DNA of 64,000 nucleotides from Fodinisporobacter ferrooxydans (GCF_022818495.1 NZ_CP089291.1:248001-312000); one strand, 5' to 3'. Counted from the stretch's first letter, positions 1-9,617 are shown. Notes: generated by a model not told the origin, from the sequence alone. Numbers and translations are program-made.

Positions 1-1338
1 GATACCAGCACGCATTTGACGAATCACACGATGAGCTTTAGCCCCATCATTTGTAAAGACCGCAGCCGCCAAGCCAAAGTTTGTACCATTCGCTAATTGA
101 ATCGCCTCTTCTTCTGTTTTGAATGTTTGAATGGCTAATACCGGGCCAAAAATTTCTTCCTGAACAATTCTCATGTCCGGCCTAGTATCCGTAAATATGG
201 TAGGTTCCACAAAGTAACCATCGGATAAGCCATCCTCAACAATACGCTTACCCCCACTAAGGAGTGTTGCGCCTTCACTTAAACCAATTTGTACATAATC
301 TAGTACTGTATTCATATGATCTTCTGAAATAAGCGGCCCCATTTCAATACCGTCAATCCACCCCGGCCCCACTTTGATCGTCTTCGCCCGTGCAACCAGT
401 TCAGGTACAAATCTTTCATATATGCTTTCTTCCAACAGTAAACGTGAACCGGCCGAACACACTTGACCTTGATTGGCGAAAATGGCAAACAGTGCATAAT
501 CGATTGCTGTTTCTAAATCAGCATCCGCAAAGACAATATTCGGTGATTTTCCGCCCAGCTCCAAACTGATCTTTTTAACGGTATCTGCTGCCGATTTCAT
601 TAACTGAATCCCTGTATCTGTACCCCCGGTAAAGGAAATTTTATCTACATCCGGATTTCGGACCAATTCTGCCCCGACCTTACTCCCAGCACCTAACACC
701 AAATTAACAACACCGGGCGGGAATCCAACTTCATCAATAATTTCAAACAAACGAATCACAGAAAGAGGTGTCTGTTGTGCCGGTTTTATGATCACTGTAC
801 ATCCAGCTGCAATTGCAGCTGCAATTTTTTGGTTTGCCATGACCAAAGGATAATTCCAGGGAACGATAAGACCCACAACACCAATCGGTTCACGAACAAC
901 CATTGCTTGAATGTCATCCGGAACATCATAGGTTTGACCATGGGGCTTTGTTGCCAGCCCTGCATAATATCGTAATTGATTTACAGCATCTTCAACATCA
1001 TTCAGTGACTCTCTCAATGTTTTCCCATTATCCAGCGTCTCTAAATACGCAAACTCTTCTTTTCTTTGTTCCAATTTATTTGAGATTTGCAGCAAAAGTT
1101 CCGCACGATGCCTTGCTTTGCTGTTCATCCAGCCATCGTCATAAAATGCTCTGCGCGCAGCCTCAATAGCTTTTTTTGCATCTTCGACTGAACCTTCCGT
1201 AACAATCCCAATAATTTCACCATTTGCAGGATTGATAACTTCTCTCGTGTCACCGCTTACACTTTCGACCCATTTTCCATCGATATACATGCCTTGTGTA
1301 ATATGGTTTGGTGTTAAGACTGATTTGACATCCATCAT
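1..1338 (-). CDS. Aldehyde dehydrogenase, NAD(P)-dependent (3' end outside window)
   Basis: An open frame runs from a tandem ATG at 1338/1335 to the window edge, about 446 codons, so the last 40-50 residues are missing. The translation shows classical ALDH landmarks: PWNYPL near the N-terminal third, the SFTGGTDTG nucleotide loop, LELGGKSP with the general-base glutamate, the catalytic cysteine in NQGQVCSAGSR, and EEIFGPVLA. It most resembles betaine-aldehyde or aminobutyraldehyde dehydrogenases, which oxidise an amino aldehyde to the acid; the exact substrate cannot be read. A ribosome site (AGAGG) sits 9 bases before the first ATG. The upstream neighbour on the same strand is an alanine-type symporter with its own terminator, so this gene probably has its own promoter in 1339-1600. 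Confidence 0.9.
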   Translation of the reverse strand, partial: MMDVKSVLTPNHITQGMYIDGKWVESVSGDTREVINPANGEIIGIVTEGSVEDAKKAIEAARRAFYDDGWMNSKARHRAELLLQISNKLEQRKEEFAYLETLDNGKTLRESLNDVEDAVNQLRYYAGLATKPHGQTYDVPDDIQAMVVREPIGVVGLIVPWNYPLVMANQKIAAAIAAGCTVIIKPAQQTPLSVIRLFEIIDEVGFPPGVVNLVLGAGSKVGAELVRNPDVDKISFTGGTDTGIQLMKSAADTVKKISLELGGKSPNIVFADADLETAIDYALFAIFANQGQVCSAGSRLLLEESIYERFVPELVARAKTIKVGPGWIDGIEMGPLISEDHMNTVLDYVQIGLSEGATLLSGGKRIVEDGLSDGYFVEPTIFTDTRPDMRIVQEEIFGPVLAIQTFKTEEEAIQLANGTNFGLAAAVFTNDGAKAHRVIRQMRAGI

Positions 1339-1602
1339 ATTAGGTATCCTCTCTTCTTATTTTTCGCTACTATTCGCAAAACTTTATATCTTTTCTGTAG
1401 ATTAATTAAATAATATTTTGACTCGATGTTCATTGGACACTCTGTTAAATAAAATGGTTCGTTTTTTTAACTACTGAATGTATTACGTGTATTTAATCCT
1501 TATTGACTGCTTCACATCATTATCGATTCGGTATTCTCAGTGTCCCTCTAAATCGGTCTTGTATAGTCACACGATCCTCTTTGTAATCTTGAAGTATAGT
1601 GC

Positions 1603-1642
1603 CCACAAAAAAAGAACAGATTCGCTTCAAAGAAACGTCTGT
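1603..1642 (-). terminator. Rho-independent terminator of the symporter gene
   Basis: On the minus strand an imperfect hairpin (outer arms ACAGA/TCTGT, inner arms CGTTTC/GAAGCG) is followed by CTTTTTTT. It lies 62 bases beyond the stop codon of the AGCS symporter and separates it from the aldehyde dehydrogenase gene. The rest of 1339-1703 shows no gene. Confidence 0.7.
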
Positions 1643-1703
1643 CCAAAATTAACTTCGATTTTTCTTATTAATACCTCATTTTCTAAAAATACCAAACCAC
1701 CTT

Positions 1704-3200
1704 CTATATTGATGTAGCTGTACTCTCTATAGCCTTGCTTTCTTTTGGCATATCTTGTTCGATTTCTTTATATTCTTTTTCCCAAAAATCTGCTCCTTTA
1801 ATCCCTAACTTTGCAGGTTCAAATAAAGGATTATTCCCTGCTTTTTTCTGCATTTCATAGTCCTTTAATACTTTTAACACCGTCTTAGTAAGGAAGAAAA
1901 TCACAGTAAGATTTACCCAAGCCAAGATCCCCGTACCTAGATCCCCCATCGCCCATACTGTAGCTGCTGTTTTAAGGGTACTGTACAATACAGTGGCTAG
2001 TAAGATAATTTTCAATATTTGATTTGGCCAAATTGACTTGGTTTTTAGATTTTGTCTAAGAAACGCAAGGTTTGTTTCTGCTTTATAATAATAAGAAGTG
2101 AGTGTTGTAAAGCAGAAGAATAGTAGAGCAATGGAAATGAAAGCGGCACCAAATTTATGGAAAACAGAATCAACAGCAAGTTGTGTATAAAGTGATGGCG
2201 CTACGTCTCCAAGCTTATTCGTAATTGGCGCCATCCCTTTTGGTTTCACATCATACATTCCTGTCATAAGAATCATAAATGCCGTTGAAGTACAGACCAA
2301 AAAGGTATCAATGTAAACAGAAAATGCTTGAACTAAACCTTGTTTTGCTGGATGAGAGACCTCTGCGCAACCGGATTCATATGTTTCACTACCTAAACCA
2401 GCTCCATTGGCATAAACTCCTCTTTGAACTCCAAAAGCAATTGCAGAACCGATTATCCCTCCAAAAGTCGCATTTAAATGAAAAGCACTTGTAATAATTA
2501 AGGAAATAACGCTTGGTATGTTAGTAAAATTAAAGACAAGAATGATCAAGCACATGATGATGTAACCAGAAGCCATAAATGGAACAACGATCTGAGAGTA
2601 TTTTGCTATTCTCTTAATACCGCCAAAAATAATAGCTCCTAATAGAATAACCACGAAGATTCCGGTTATTATTGGTGGAATTCCAAAAGCGTCATGCATC
2701 GCCAATGCAACTGTATTGGCTTGTACGCCTGGCCATAAAAAACCCATGACAAGCAATGTTAAGAATGCGGAAATAATGGCAAACCACTTTTGGTTTAATC
2801 CATAATCAATATAAAAAGGTGTACCCCCTCTGTATTCACCATCAATTTTTCTTTTATATACTTGAGTAAGAGTTATTTCTGTGAACGAAGTAGCACTCCC
2901 GAAAAATGCTGCAAGCCACATCCAAAAAACAGCACCTGGTCCTCCTAACGAAATTGCAGTAGCTACACCTGCTACATTCCCTACACCAATTCTACCTCCC
3001 AATGACAAAGCTAATGATTGAAAGGAACTTACCCCAGCCTTAGAACCTCGGCCCTCAAAAACTAGCTTTATCATCTCTTTAAAACACCTTACTTGTATAA
3101 AACGTGTGAGAATTGTATACATAAAACCTATTCCTAGAAGCAAATAAACTAATATTGGACTCCAGACATAACCGTTTAACCAATTCACAATGTCACTCAT
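1704..3200 (-). CDS. Alanine/glycine:Na+ symporter, AGCS family
   Basis: The protein has 498 residues with about ten hydrophobic segments. It carries AGCS-family features: the N-terminal WLNGYVWSPILVYLLLGIG segment, the glycine-rich GRIGVGNVAGVATAI stretch, GPGAVFWMW and the GAGLGSETYE motif. Members import alanine or glycine with sodium; a membrane location is certain and the substrate is inferred. Length is normal (about 450-500). An ATG with an AAGGGGG ribosome site decides the start. The nearby aminotransferase, alanine dehydrogenase remnant and AdeR-like regulator suggest a role in alanine or beta-alanine use. It is probably monocistronic: a terminator follows and an IS remnant lies upstream. 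Confidence 0.93.
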   Translation of the reverse strand: MSDIVNWLNGYVWSPILVYLLLGIGFMYTILTRFIQVRCFKEMIKLVFEGRGSKAGVSSFQSLALSLGGRIGVGNVAGVATAISLGGPGAVFWMWLAAFFGSATSFTEITLTQVYKRKIDGEYRGGTPFYIDYGLNQKWFAIISAFLTLLVMGFLWPGVQANTVALAMHDAFGIPPIITGIFVVILLGAIIFGGIKRIAKYSQIVVPFMASGYIIMCLIILVFNFTNIPSVISLIITSAFHLNATFGGIIGSAIAFGVQRGVYANGAGLGSETYESGCAEVSHPAKQGLVQAFSVYIDTFLVCTSTAFMILMTGMYDVKPKGMAPITNKLGDVAPSLYTQLAVDSVFHKFGAAFISIALLFFCFTTLTSYYYKAETNLAFLRQNLKTKSIWPNQILKIILLATVLYSTLKTAATVWAMGDLGTGILAWVNLTVIFFLTKTVLKVLKDYEMQKKAGNNPLFEPAKLGIKGADFWEKEYKEIEQDMPKESKAIESTATSI

Positions 3201-3224
3201 CGAAATCCCCCTTGTTCAAAGATA

Positions 3225-3366
3225 AATTTTTAATTCGACGATTAAACCGATAAAAGTTCATTTAGGTAAGCTTGCAAATGACGGCAATCGGTCCCGTGAA
3301 ACGTTCCCGAAATAAAGGCTTTGACATTTGAAATGATCGTATGCACCCACTTCAAAAACACCTCGT
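3225..3366 (-). pseudogene. IS1595/ISXO2-type transposase C-terminal remnant
   Basis: Reading the minus strand gives VFLKWVHTIISNVKAF, then GTFHGTDCRHLQAYLNEL, and after a one-base frame change YRFNRR. This matches the conserved C-terminal end (WVH..IsNaKa...GtyHG.....LQaYLdEf.yRfNRR) that I know from ISXO2-like transposases of the IS1595 family. Only about 45 codons remain. No intact reading frame or terminal repeats were found, so this is a dead scrap just upstream of the symporter start. Confidence 0.7.
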
Positions 3367-3677
3367 TTATCATGGGATACCAGATAAATCATGTGGAATC
3401 GCTTTCATAACGGAGTCAAGGCTTTTCAAAGATTATACCAACGGTAACTATGGTTTGCTGCCGACAACTAATAAATTCACAACATTTGTCCCTTAATAAA
3501 GACATTTGATTTAATTTTTACTTGCCCAAACAATTCAAGAGGTAATTTACAATAATTCTAGAATAAATTTGCATTTGTGAGTACTTTATCTAAAAAATAA
3601 ACTTTTCCACCCCTCCAATTCCATAGGAAATTTCAATTTCATCTGCCTTTTTGTAAACGCTATCAAATTTGTTTGCG

Positions 3678-3706
3678 TTTTCTAATCTGATAATTAGATT
3701 AGAAAA
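3678..3706. repeat. 11-bp inverted repeat, possible operator
   Basis: Perfect 11-base arms TTTTCTAATCT and AGATTAGAAAA are separated by 7 bases. It lies in the 850-base gap between the symporter start (3200) and the aminotransferase stop (4052). It could be a repressor site or a simple hairpin. The half-site TTTTCTAA is shared with the sites near 36.1 kb, but the central CG found there is absent. Apart from this, the IS scrap and the terminator at 3961, nothing is recognisable in 3201-4051. Confidence 0.45.
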
Positions 3707-3960
3707 ATATCTTTATTTGTAACTACTCATTCTGCACGAAAATACTGACTCTAAGAAAAACCTATATTCCATCCGAACACAATATGTGCCGTTGTTTTTC
3801 TCTTTAGTATCCATGTGCAATAGATGAGTGGTTACTTTATTAATCCAAATATAATGTATATTTTGAAAACAGACACTAGACACAGTGTTAAATATTGATG
3901 CCTATTATTTTTACATTAATATTTGTTACAAATTGATTGGGGCAGACTACATCGTGACAA

Positions 3961-3995
3961 TAAAAATACCTGGACAAATAAATATGGCCCAGGTA
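3961..3995 (-). terminator. Terminator of the aminotransferase gene
   Basis: On the minus strand TACCTGG and CCAGGTA form a 7-bp stem with a 15-base loop, followed by TTTTTA. It lies about 57 bases past the aminotransferase stop codon. The large loop makes it a weak candidate. Confidence 0.5.
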
Positions 3996-4051
3996 AAGGG
4001 ATTTTAGGAGTCGGTGATTGTCAACGAGTATCAAATACTCCACTTTAATCT

Positions 4052-5407
4052 TTACTGTAAATTTCGAATGGCGTTCTTCAACGTACCGATAATGAAATCC
4101 ACATCTTCATCGGTAGCGGATAGCGGTGGAGATAGAGCAATGACGTTATTATAGCCAGCCACCGTATCACCATTTCGGCCAACAATCAATCCGTTTGCTT
4201 TGCATTCTGCTATCACTTTTCCTACTTTTGCCGCCGCAGGATCTTTGGTCACCTTGTCTTCAACAAGCTCAATTCCAAGCAAAAACCCAAAACTGCGAAT
4301 ATCGCCTACAGACGGATGATCTAACAGTTCCACCATCTCTGCTCTGAGACGTTCTCCCAAGATGTGTGCACGTTCAACCAGGTTTTCCCGCTCCATGATT
4401 TCCAGATTTTTAAGTGCGAGTGCACAAGCTGCGGGCGTTCCACCAAATGTATTCACGTGGCGGAAATAACCATATTCTTCGGAGGTCTTGAATGTTTCAT
4501 AGATATCCTTGCGCACTGCAGTGGCGGAAAGTGGGAGATATCCACTAGTCAAGCCTTTGGCCATCGTGATGATATCCGGTTTCATATTGAAGTGCATATG
4601 ACCGAATTTTTTCCCGGTACGGCCAAAACCGCAAATCACCTCGTCAATAATGAGCAGAACCCCGTGTTTGTTGCAGACCTCCTGCACTTTTTCCATATAT
4701 ATCGGATGTGGGACTATGATACCGCCACCTGTAATGGCAGGTTCCATAATCACACCAGCAACCGTTTCTTTCCCTTCCCAAATGATGGTATCTTCAATAG
4801 ATTGGGCACATTGCAAATTAAACTCTTCTATACTTTGGCCGGCGGGACGACGATAACTATCAGGTGGACGAACATGAACAAAGCCAGGTGCCAACGGTTC
4901 ATATTTATATTTTCGCACGGCTTGGCCAGTCGCCGCTAAAGCACCCATTGAATTTCCATGATATGCACGATAGCGTGACACGAATTTATACCGGCTGGGT
5001 TCTCCATTTTGTTGGTGATACTGCCTTGCTATTTTAAAGGCGGTTTCATTGGCATCAGAACCGCTGTTCGAGAAAAAGATGACGTATTCACCCTCTAGCC
5101 ACTCATTTAATTTTTCGGCTAATTGAATCGCTGGCAGATGGCTTTGAGCCAATGGGAAATACGGCATAGTCTTTAATTGATCATAGGCAGCTTGTGCCAA
5201 TTCTTCTCTTCCATATCCTACGTTGACACACCATAAACCGGACATCCCATCAAGATATTTCTTTCCATTACTATCTGTAACCCATGATCCTTCAGCCTCA
5301 ACAACCACCGTGGGAGGAACCGCTTCGTTATAAGGTACAAGATGATGCCATAAATATTTTCGATCTTTAGCAATTAGATCTTCCGTTTTATTTTGAGCCG
5401 TAATCAT
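4052..5407 (-). CDS. Class III omega-aminotransferase (beta-alanine/taurine:pyruvate type)
   Basis: This is a 451-residue class III PLP aminotransferase. Visible landmarks are FFSNSGSDANETAFK (cofactor phosphate region), RAYHGNSMGALA, the aspartate in LLIIDEVICGFGRTG that binds the PLP ring nitrogen, and the lysine in DIITMAKGLTSGYLP that forms the Schiff base. Members transfer an amino group from an omega-amino acid such as beta-alanine to pyruvate, giving malonate semialdehyde and alanine. The start is supported by AAAGGGGG seven bases before the ATG. It lies 20 bases downstream of a semialdehyde dehydrogenase pseudogene and near an alanine dehydrogenase remnant, which would have used its two products. 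The substrate assignment is inferred from this context. Confidence 0.9.
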   Translation of the reverse strand: MITAQNKTEDLIAKDRKYLWHHLVPYNEAVPPTVVVEAEGSWVTDSNGKKYLDGMSGLWCVNVGYGREELAQAAYDQLKTMPYFPLAQSHLPAIQLAEKLNEWLEGEYVIFFSNSGSDANETAFKIARQYHQQNGEPSRYKFVSRYRAYHGNSMGALAATGQAVRKYKYEPLAPGFVHVRPPDSYRRPAGQSIEEFNLQCAQSIEDTIIWEGKETVAGVIMEPAITGGGIIVPHPIYMEKVQEVCNKHGVLLIIDEVICGFGRTGKKFGHMHFNMKPDIITMAKGLTSGYLPLSATAVRKDIYETFKTSEEYGYFRHVNTFGGTPAACALALKNLEIMERENLVERAHILGERLRAEMVELLDHPSVGDIRSFGFLLGIELVEDKVTKDPAAAKVGKVIAECKANGLIVGRNGDTVAGYNNVIALSPPLSATDEDVDFIIGTLKNAIRNLQ

Positions 5408-5427
5408 TACAATTTCCCCCTTTCGAA

Positions 5428-6527
5428 TTAATAACGTGCCGTTAACATTTTCTTGCGGGTATAGAACTCCACTCCATCACGGCCATTAGCATGAAGGTCA
5501 CCATAGAATGATTTCTTATATCCGGAAAACGGGAAAAATGACATCCGAGCTGGTACCCCAATATTAATTCCGAGCATCCCAGCATCTATTTCATCACGGA
5601 ATTGTCGTACCGCTTTTGCACTATCTGTAAAGAGACATGCACCATTTGCAAATTCAGATCGATTCGCAAGAACAATCGCTTCATCCAAATCTTTAATGCG
5701 TACAATCGAAAGTACAGGCGCGAAGATTTCTTCTTTCCAAATGGACATATCCGTTGTCACATGATCAAAAATGGTAGGCCCTACAAAATAACCGCGGCCA
5801 TCCGTTTCATGATTCTTTCTTCCATCACGGACAAGTACAGCGCCCTCTTTTTCCCCAGCTTCAATGTATCCAATGGTTCTGTTCTTATGAGAATCACGGA
5901 TCACAGGACCTAAAAACACACCCTCGTCCAGTCCATTACCGATTTTGATTTCATCCGCAGCTTTTTTCAATCTGGTTCCAAGTTCATCCGCAATTTCATC
6001 TATAGCAACAACAACCGAGCATGCCATGCAACGTTCACCAGCAGAACCAAATGCCGCACTGATAATTTGCTTGACTGCCTGGTCTAGATTTGCATCTGGC
6101 ATAACAATTCTGATTCTAAACCACTTGCAATATCAGGAAGTTGTGTTCCCATCATTAATGTTGGAATACCTGCTGCAAATTCTACACATTCAATGCCTCG
6201 TAGCACTTCACCGTATGCTTCTTCGTAGCTTTTTCCATTTTCCACTGTTATGAAACGAGCCAATTCTCCCCAGTGATCCACAAGAAGCTGTTGATATTTG
6301 AAAAGAATGCGTGCCCGACGTGGTACAGGAGTTTTTTTCCATACTTTAAAAGCATCTTTTGCTGCTTTTACCGCATAGTCAACTTCTTCACGATTCGATA
6401 GTGGTACATAAGCAATTATTTCACCAGTTGCCGGGTTCATTACTTCTTCATAGCGCTCAGATTTAGATTCTACCCATACACCGCCAATAAAGTTTTTTAA
6501 ATTCTTGACTTTTTCAACAACTGTCAT
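5428..6527 (-). pseudogene. mmsA: Methylmalonate/malonate semialdehyde dehydrogenase, internally deleted
   Basis: The gene for the CoA-acylating dehydrogenase (MmsA/IolA family, about 487 residues) survives as two pieces. The N-terminal piece starts at ATG 6527 (GGAGG seven bases upstream) and matches the family to about residue 145 (VPRRARILFKYQQLL, GIECVEFAAGIPTLMMG), then meets TAG near 6099. The C-terminal piece resumes in another frame at [10 protein letters not shown], keeps the catalytic cysteine in [10 protein letters not shown], and ends normally at [12 protein letters not shown]. About 125 codons (roughly 370 bases), including the NAD-binding core, are missing at a junction near 6100-6112, and the frame is shifted. 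The enzyme would convert malonate semialdehyde to acetyl-CoA; this copy cannot. A simple sequencing error would not remove this much. Confidence 0.88.
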
Positions 6528-6607
6528 ACGCAACCTCCCATGTTCTCTGAATCTGGTTTTCAAACACTATCAATCTATATTCGCAAAAATATCCTAAATT
6601 GTTCCAA

Positions 6608-6861
6608 CTAACTAATAAGAATGGGTTCTTTATTTAATAAATCATCTATAGGAAAATACCTATAGCCGTGAACTTCAGCCACCGATTTACATGTCACATT
6701 ACCTTCTATTACGTTAATTCCTTTAGCCAGTGCTTTACTAATCCTGCACCCGTCTCGATCCATACTTCATGTCCACTATTTTTAAAAGCAGTAACAACTG
6801 CAGGAGTCATGCCTACCCTATTTTCACTATTTTTAATCTCTTTTGGTATGCCGATTATCAT
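6608..6861 (-). pseudogene. ald: Alanine dehydrogenase remnant with large internal deletion
   Basis: From ATG 6861 (GAGGAGTG upstream) the minus strand reads [20 protein letters not shown] and on to [10 protein letters not shown], the unmistakable N-terminus of alanine dehydrogenase. Immediately afterwards, in another frame, comes [17 protein letters not shown] and then VAEVHGYRYFPIDDLL, its C-terminus, ending at TAG 6608. About 870 of 1120 bases are gone, including the NAD-binding and catalytic core. Alanine dehydrogenase recycles alanine to pyruvate and ammonia. Its place between the semialdehyde dehydrogenase and the divergent AdeR-like regulator matches the known B. subtilis pairing of AdeR (PucR family) with ald. 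Confidence 0.85.
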
Positions 6862-7170
6862 ATAAGATTTTCACTCCTCACCTTTGGATTTTTGTCTACA
6901 TGCTAACTATACAAATCATTCAAAACACCTTCATTAGACAAAACGTTAAAGAAAAGGCTATTAACTTTTAACATTTGCTTCGGTATTACCCATAAGAGGA
7001 TAGAATTTGATTTGTATGAACCCTGGATTTGTCCCAGTAACTAACCTTGAAGATTCACCTAAAGATGATGTATCATTGCTTTAAATAAAAACGCTTACAA
7101 GATTTATTTACATTAGCGTTAAAATCAACTTAAAACGAAAAAATGAACATCACTAAAGGAGATGGGGCAT

Positions 7171-8862
7171 TTGGAAGTCGAATTTATGCTAACTTTATAT
7201 GATGTACTCAAGCGCCCACTCTTTCAACAAGCGCAAGTTATAGCAGGAAAAAATGGGCTGCATCGTCGCATTCGTTGGGTTCACGTACTCGAAATATCAA
7301 ATTTTGCTCCATTTGCATTAATTCTCGGTGAAGAAATGATTTTAACATCAGGGATTGGGTTTCATTCGGGAGAAGATAACTTAATCCACTACATGCAAAA
7401 ACTAATAGAATTAAATGTCTCCTGTTTATGCGTAGAAATGGGAGAGTATCTACAATTTATTCCAGATGAAATGATTGATATTGCAAATCAGAACAATTTT
7501 CCATTAATTGTATTTCCGAAAATGGTTCGCTTTGTTGATATAACACTAGATCTGCATCCTTTAATCATCAATGGTCAGTATAAAATGCTACAAAGTCTTC
7601 TGGAGGTATCTCGTGAATTTAGCCGTTTATCACTAACATCTCAAGGTACCACGGATGTTATTAAATTGCTTCATAAAAGCACGCAAAACCAAATCATTTT
7701 TCTTCCGCTTGATGGAACCCCTTATGTTGCACCGAAAATGGAACATATTGCTCAAAACAAATTATTAAACTTTCTCAAAGATCATGTACAGATTTTACTA
7801 GATAAAAATACAAGTTCTCCTTATACCTTAAAAAAAGATGATCAAATCATTCTGCTGCAACCGGTAGGGGCGATGGGACAAACATGGGCATTTATTGCGA
7901 TGGTAAGTGACCAAGAACCTCATGAATATCACTCTTTAATAATTGAATCAGCCTCACTTTCTATTTCACAAGAGTTATTAAGAGAACGTTACATGGAGGA
8001 ACGAAAACTTCATACAGAAAATCTATGGGTAGATGATTTATTGAATGATCGAATTGAAGATGATTTGCAAATAAAGAAATTTGTTGGCCCGAATTACCAA
8101 AAATGGAATGAGATGAGCTGCCGTGTTTGTATAATTGAATTGGAAAGATCATCCGTTGGCGGTCTTGATTTTTCGAAGGATTCCTTAGATTTAGCAGGCT
8201 CACATCTTTCGCTAATCGTTCGTTCAGTTTTTAAACAACATGCTTTCTTGCCTTTTATTACGACAAAAGGAAATCGAATTGTTATATTGGTCCTGGATTT
8301 AATGGATAAAGCTAAAGAAAAAACACTAAGTAAAGAAAGGCTTCAATACGTACTGAGTTATATAAATAATTTGAGTTTGAAAAAAAAAGTGAGTGATTTT
8401 CAATTATATTTCGGGGTTGGACAAACATATGTTGGATTTAAAAATGCGCATCGAAGTCATGATGAAGCTGTAAAAGCATTATCGATTCGTTCCCAGTACA
8501 ATAAAACATTTATTTTTTATGATGATCTTGGTTTTTTTCAACTACTTATTGATCTCAATGAAAAAAATATGCTTGAAAGCTTTGTTCATCATCATTTGGG
8601 ACCATTGATTAAAGAAGATAAGGCGAAAGGTAGCGATCTGCTTCGCACAATGAAAGTTTACTTAGAAAACGGTGGTTTAAAAAAACAAACCGCTGATGCC
8701 CTTCACATAGTTCGACAATCACTTTATTATAGATTGGAAAAAATCGAAGAACTCCTTGGAAAAGAATTTATGTCTCCGGAAAATCGGTTAACAATTCAAT
8801 TAGCTTTATATTCATACGCATTCTTATATCCAAATAGTTTTGATATTGGATCAATAGATTAG
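7171..8862 (+). CDS. PucR-family transcriptional regulator, AdeR-like
   Basis: The product is about 563 residues. The N-terminal part (residues 5-125, MLTLYDVLKRPLFQQAQVIA with RWVHVLEISNFAPF) is a PucR_N ligand domain. The middle has CdaR/GGDEF-like features (FGVGQTYVGFKNAHRSHDEA). The C-terminus holds a PucR-type helix-turn-helix (LRTMKVYLENGGLKKQTADAL, then LYYRLEKIEELLG). I prefer TTG 7171, with AAAGGAG nine bases upstream; the ATG at 7162 directly abuts that ribosome site. It diverges from the ald-mmsA-aminotransferase cluster. In B. subtilis, AdeR of this family activates ald, so activation of this cluster by an amino acid is likely. It is intact although its presumed targets are broken. 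Confidence 0.85.
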   Translation: MEVEFMLTLYDVLKRPLFQQAQVIAGKNGLHRRIRWVHVLEISNFAPFALILGEEMILTSGIGFHSGEDNLIHYMQKLIELNVSCLCVEMGEYLQFIPDEMIDIANQNNFPLIVFPKMVRFVDITLDLHPLIINGQYKMLQSLLEVSREFSRLSLTSQGTTDVIKLLHKSTQNQIIFLPLDGTPYVAPKMEHIAQNKLLNFLKDHVQILLDKNTSSPYTLKKDDQIILLQPVGAMGQTWAFIAMVSDQEPHEYHSLIIESASLSISQELLRERYMEERKLHTENLWVDDLLNDRIEDDLQIKKFVGPNYQKWNEMSCRVCIIELERSSVGGLDFSKDSLDLAGSHLSLIVRSVFKQHAFLPFITTKGNRIVILVLDLMDKAKEKTLSKERLQYVLSYINNLSLKKKVSDFQLYFGVGQTYVGFKNAHRSHDEAVKALSIRSQYNKTFIFYDDLGFFQLLIDLNEKNMLESFVHHHLGPLIKEDKAKGSDLLRTMKVYLENGGLKKQTADALHIVRQSLYYRLEKIEELLGKEFMSPENRLTIQLALYSYAFLYPNSFDIGSID

Positions 8863-9334
8863 ACACAAATCAAAATTTTTGAGCCTTTCGATTATTGCCG
8901 TTTTATTGGCACGATCAGCACATGTCTTACTAACATTTCAATACCGCAAACCGTAGAATGAATGTACATTAAAACTAGCGTTTGCATAACTTCCGAACTC
9001 AGATCTACCTTTGGTGATAACATTCGGTTTTTTGTTTTTCACCCATCATTTTAAAACTTGCTTCGGTAAAGCACCTGTCTAAGGATGCCTGGATGGATAA
9101 CAAATATGACTAAATAAATTACACTTTTGTAATGTAAATTTTTATAATCTCTTTTAACTGTCCATAATGACTAATGCAGTATCGTTCGAACAAGGAAGAT
9201 CAGGCCTGTTCCTTCCTACATACAGCACACGAATTGAGGATCCTCAGAGTTTCTGCGTACGCTAATCCGGTGATGCAGATACTTAGGCTGAAAGTGACGA
9301 CTTTCGGCCTATTCGTGTGCAATAAAAAAGACCG
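8863..9334. other. Intergenic region without recognisable gene
   Basis: No convincing coding region was found on either strand. An imperfect inverted repeat (arms AGGCTGAAAGT/ACTTTCGGCCT, 9287-9312) lies 25 bases past the stop of the small XRE gene and may end its transcript, but no T-run follows on either strand. Confidence 0.5.
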
Positions 9335-9523
9335 CTACATTTGCGGCCAAATATCATAAACGGTTAAATTAAGAACTTTTGCAATGGCATACGCTTTATC
9401 TAAAGCCGGTACCGCACCATTCATATATGCATGTATTGCATTTCTACTTATACCGGATTTTTCAGATAGCCAAGTAACCGTGAACCCTCGTTCCTCTTTG
9501 ATTTGTTCCAATCGACATTCCAC
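9335..9523 (-). CDS. Small XRE/Cro-type helix-turn-helix regulator
   Basis: Only GTG 9523 has a good ribosome site (GAGGTGG, six bases away), giving 62 residues beginning MECRLEQIKEERGFTV. It is essentially a single XRE domain: the helix-turn-helix spans WLSEKSGISRNAIHAYMNG and is followed by the family's usual tail LDKAYAIAKVLNLTVYDIW. Longer versions starting upstream translate AT-rich leader sequence and look spurious. It is divergent from hicAB and may repress its own and the hic promoter; this is inferred from position only. Confidence 0.75.
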   Translation of the reverse strand: MECRLEQIKEERGFTVTWLSEKSGISRNAIHAYMNGAVPALDKAYAIAKVLNLTVYDIWPQM

Positions 9524-9617
9524 GTTTACCACCTCACAAATGCATTCGTTCAGTGGCTTGTCGAATCCTTTGGTGAGGATTGTCGAAACATTTTTAGAAT
9601 AACAATCGTAATATTTA

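Noticed and set aside
4364-4939. 191-codon open frame opposite the aminotransferase gene
   Set aside because: It is an antisense shadow of a conserved gene, with no ribosome site or recognisable family.
6958-6990. Possible minus-strand -24/-12 element upstream of the ald remnant
   Set aside because: Only the GG...GC spacing fits (GGGTAATACCGAAGC); most consensus bases are wrong, and AdeR-type activation does not need sigma-54.
8914-8935. TTGGCACG on the plus strand suggesting a sigma-54 promoter
   Set aside because: The GC that would form the -12 element is 8 rather than 10 bases from the GG, TTGC is absent, and no plus-strand gene follows.
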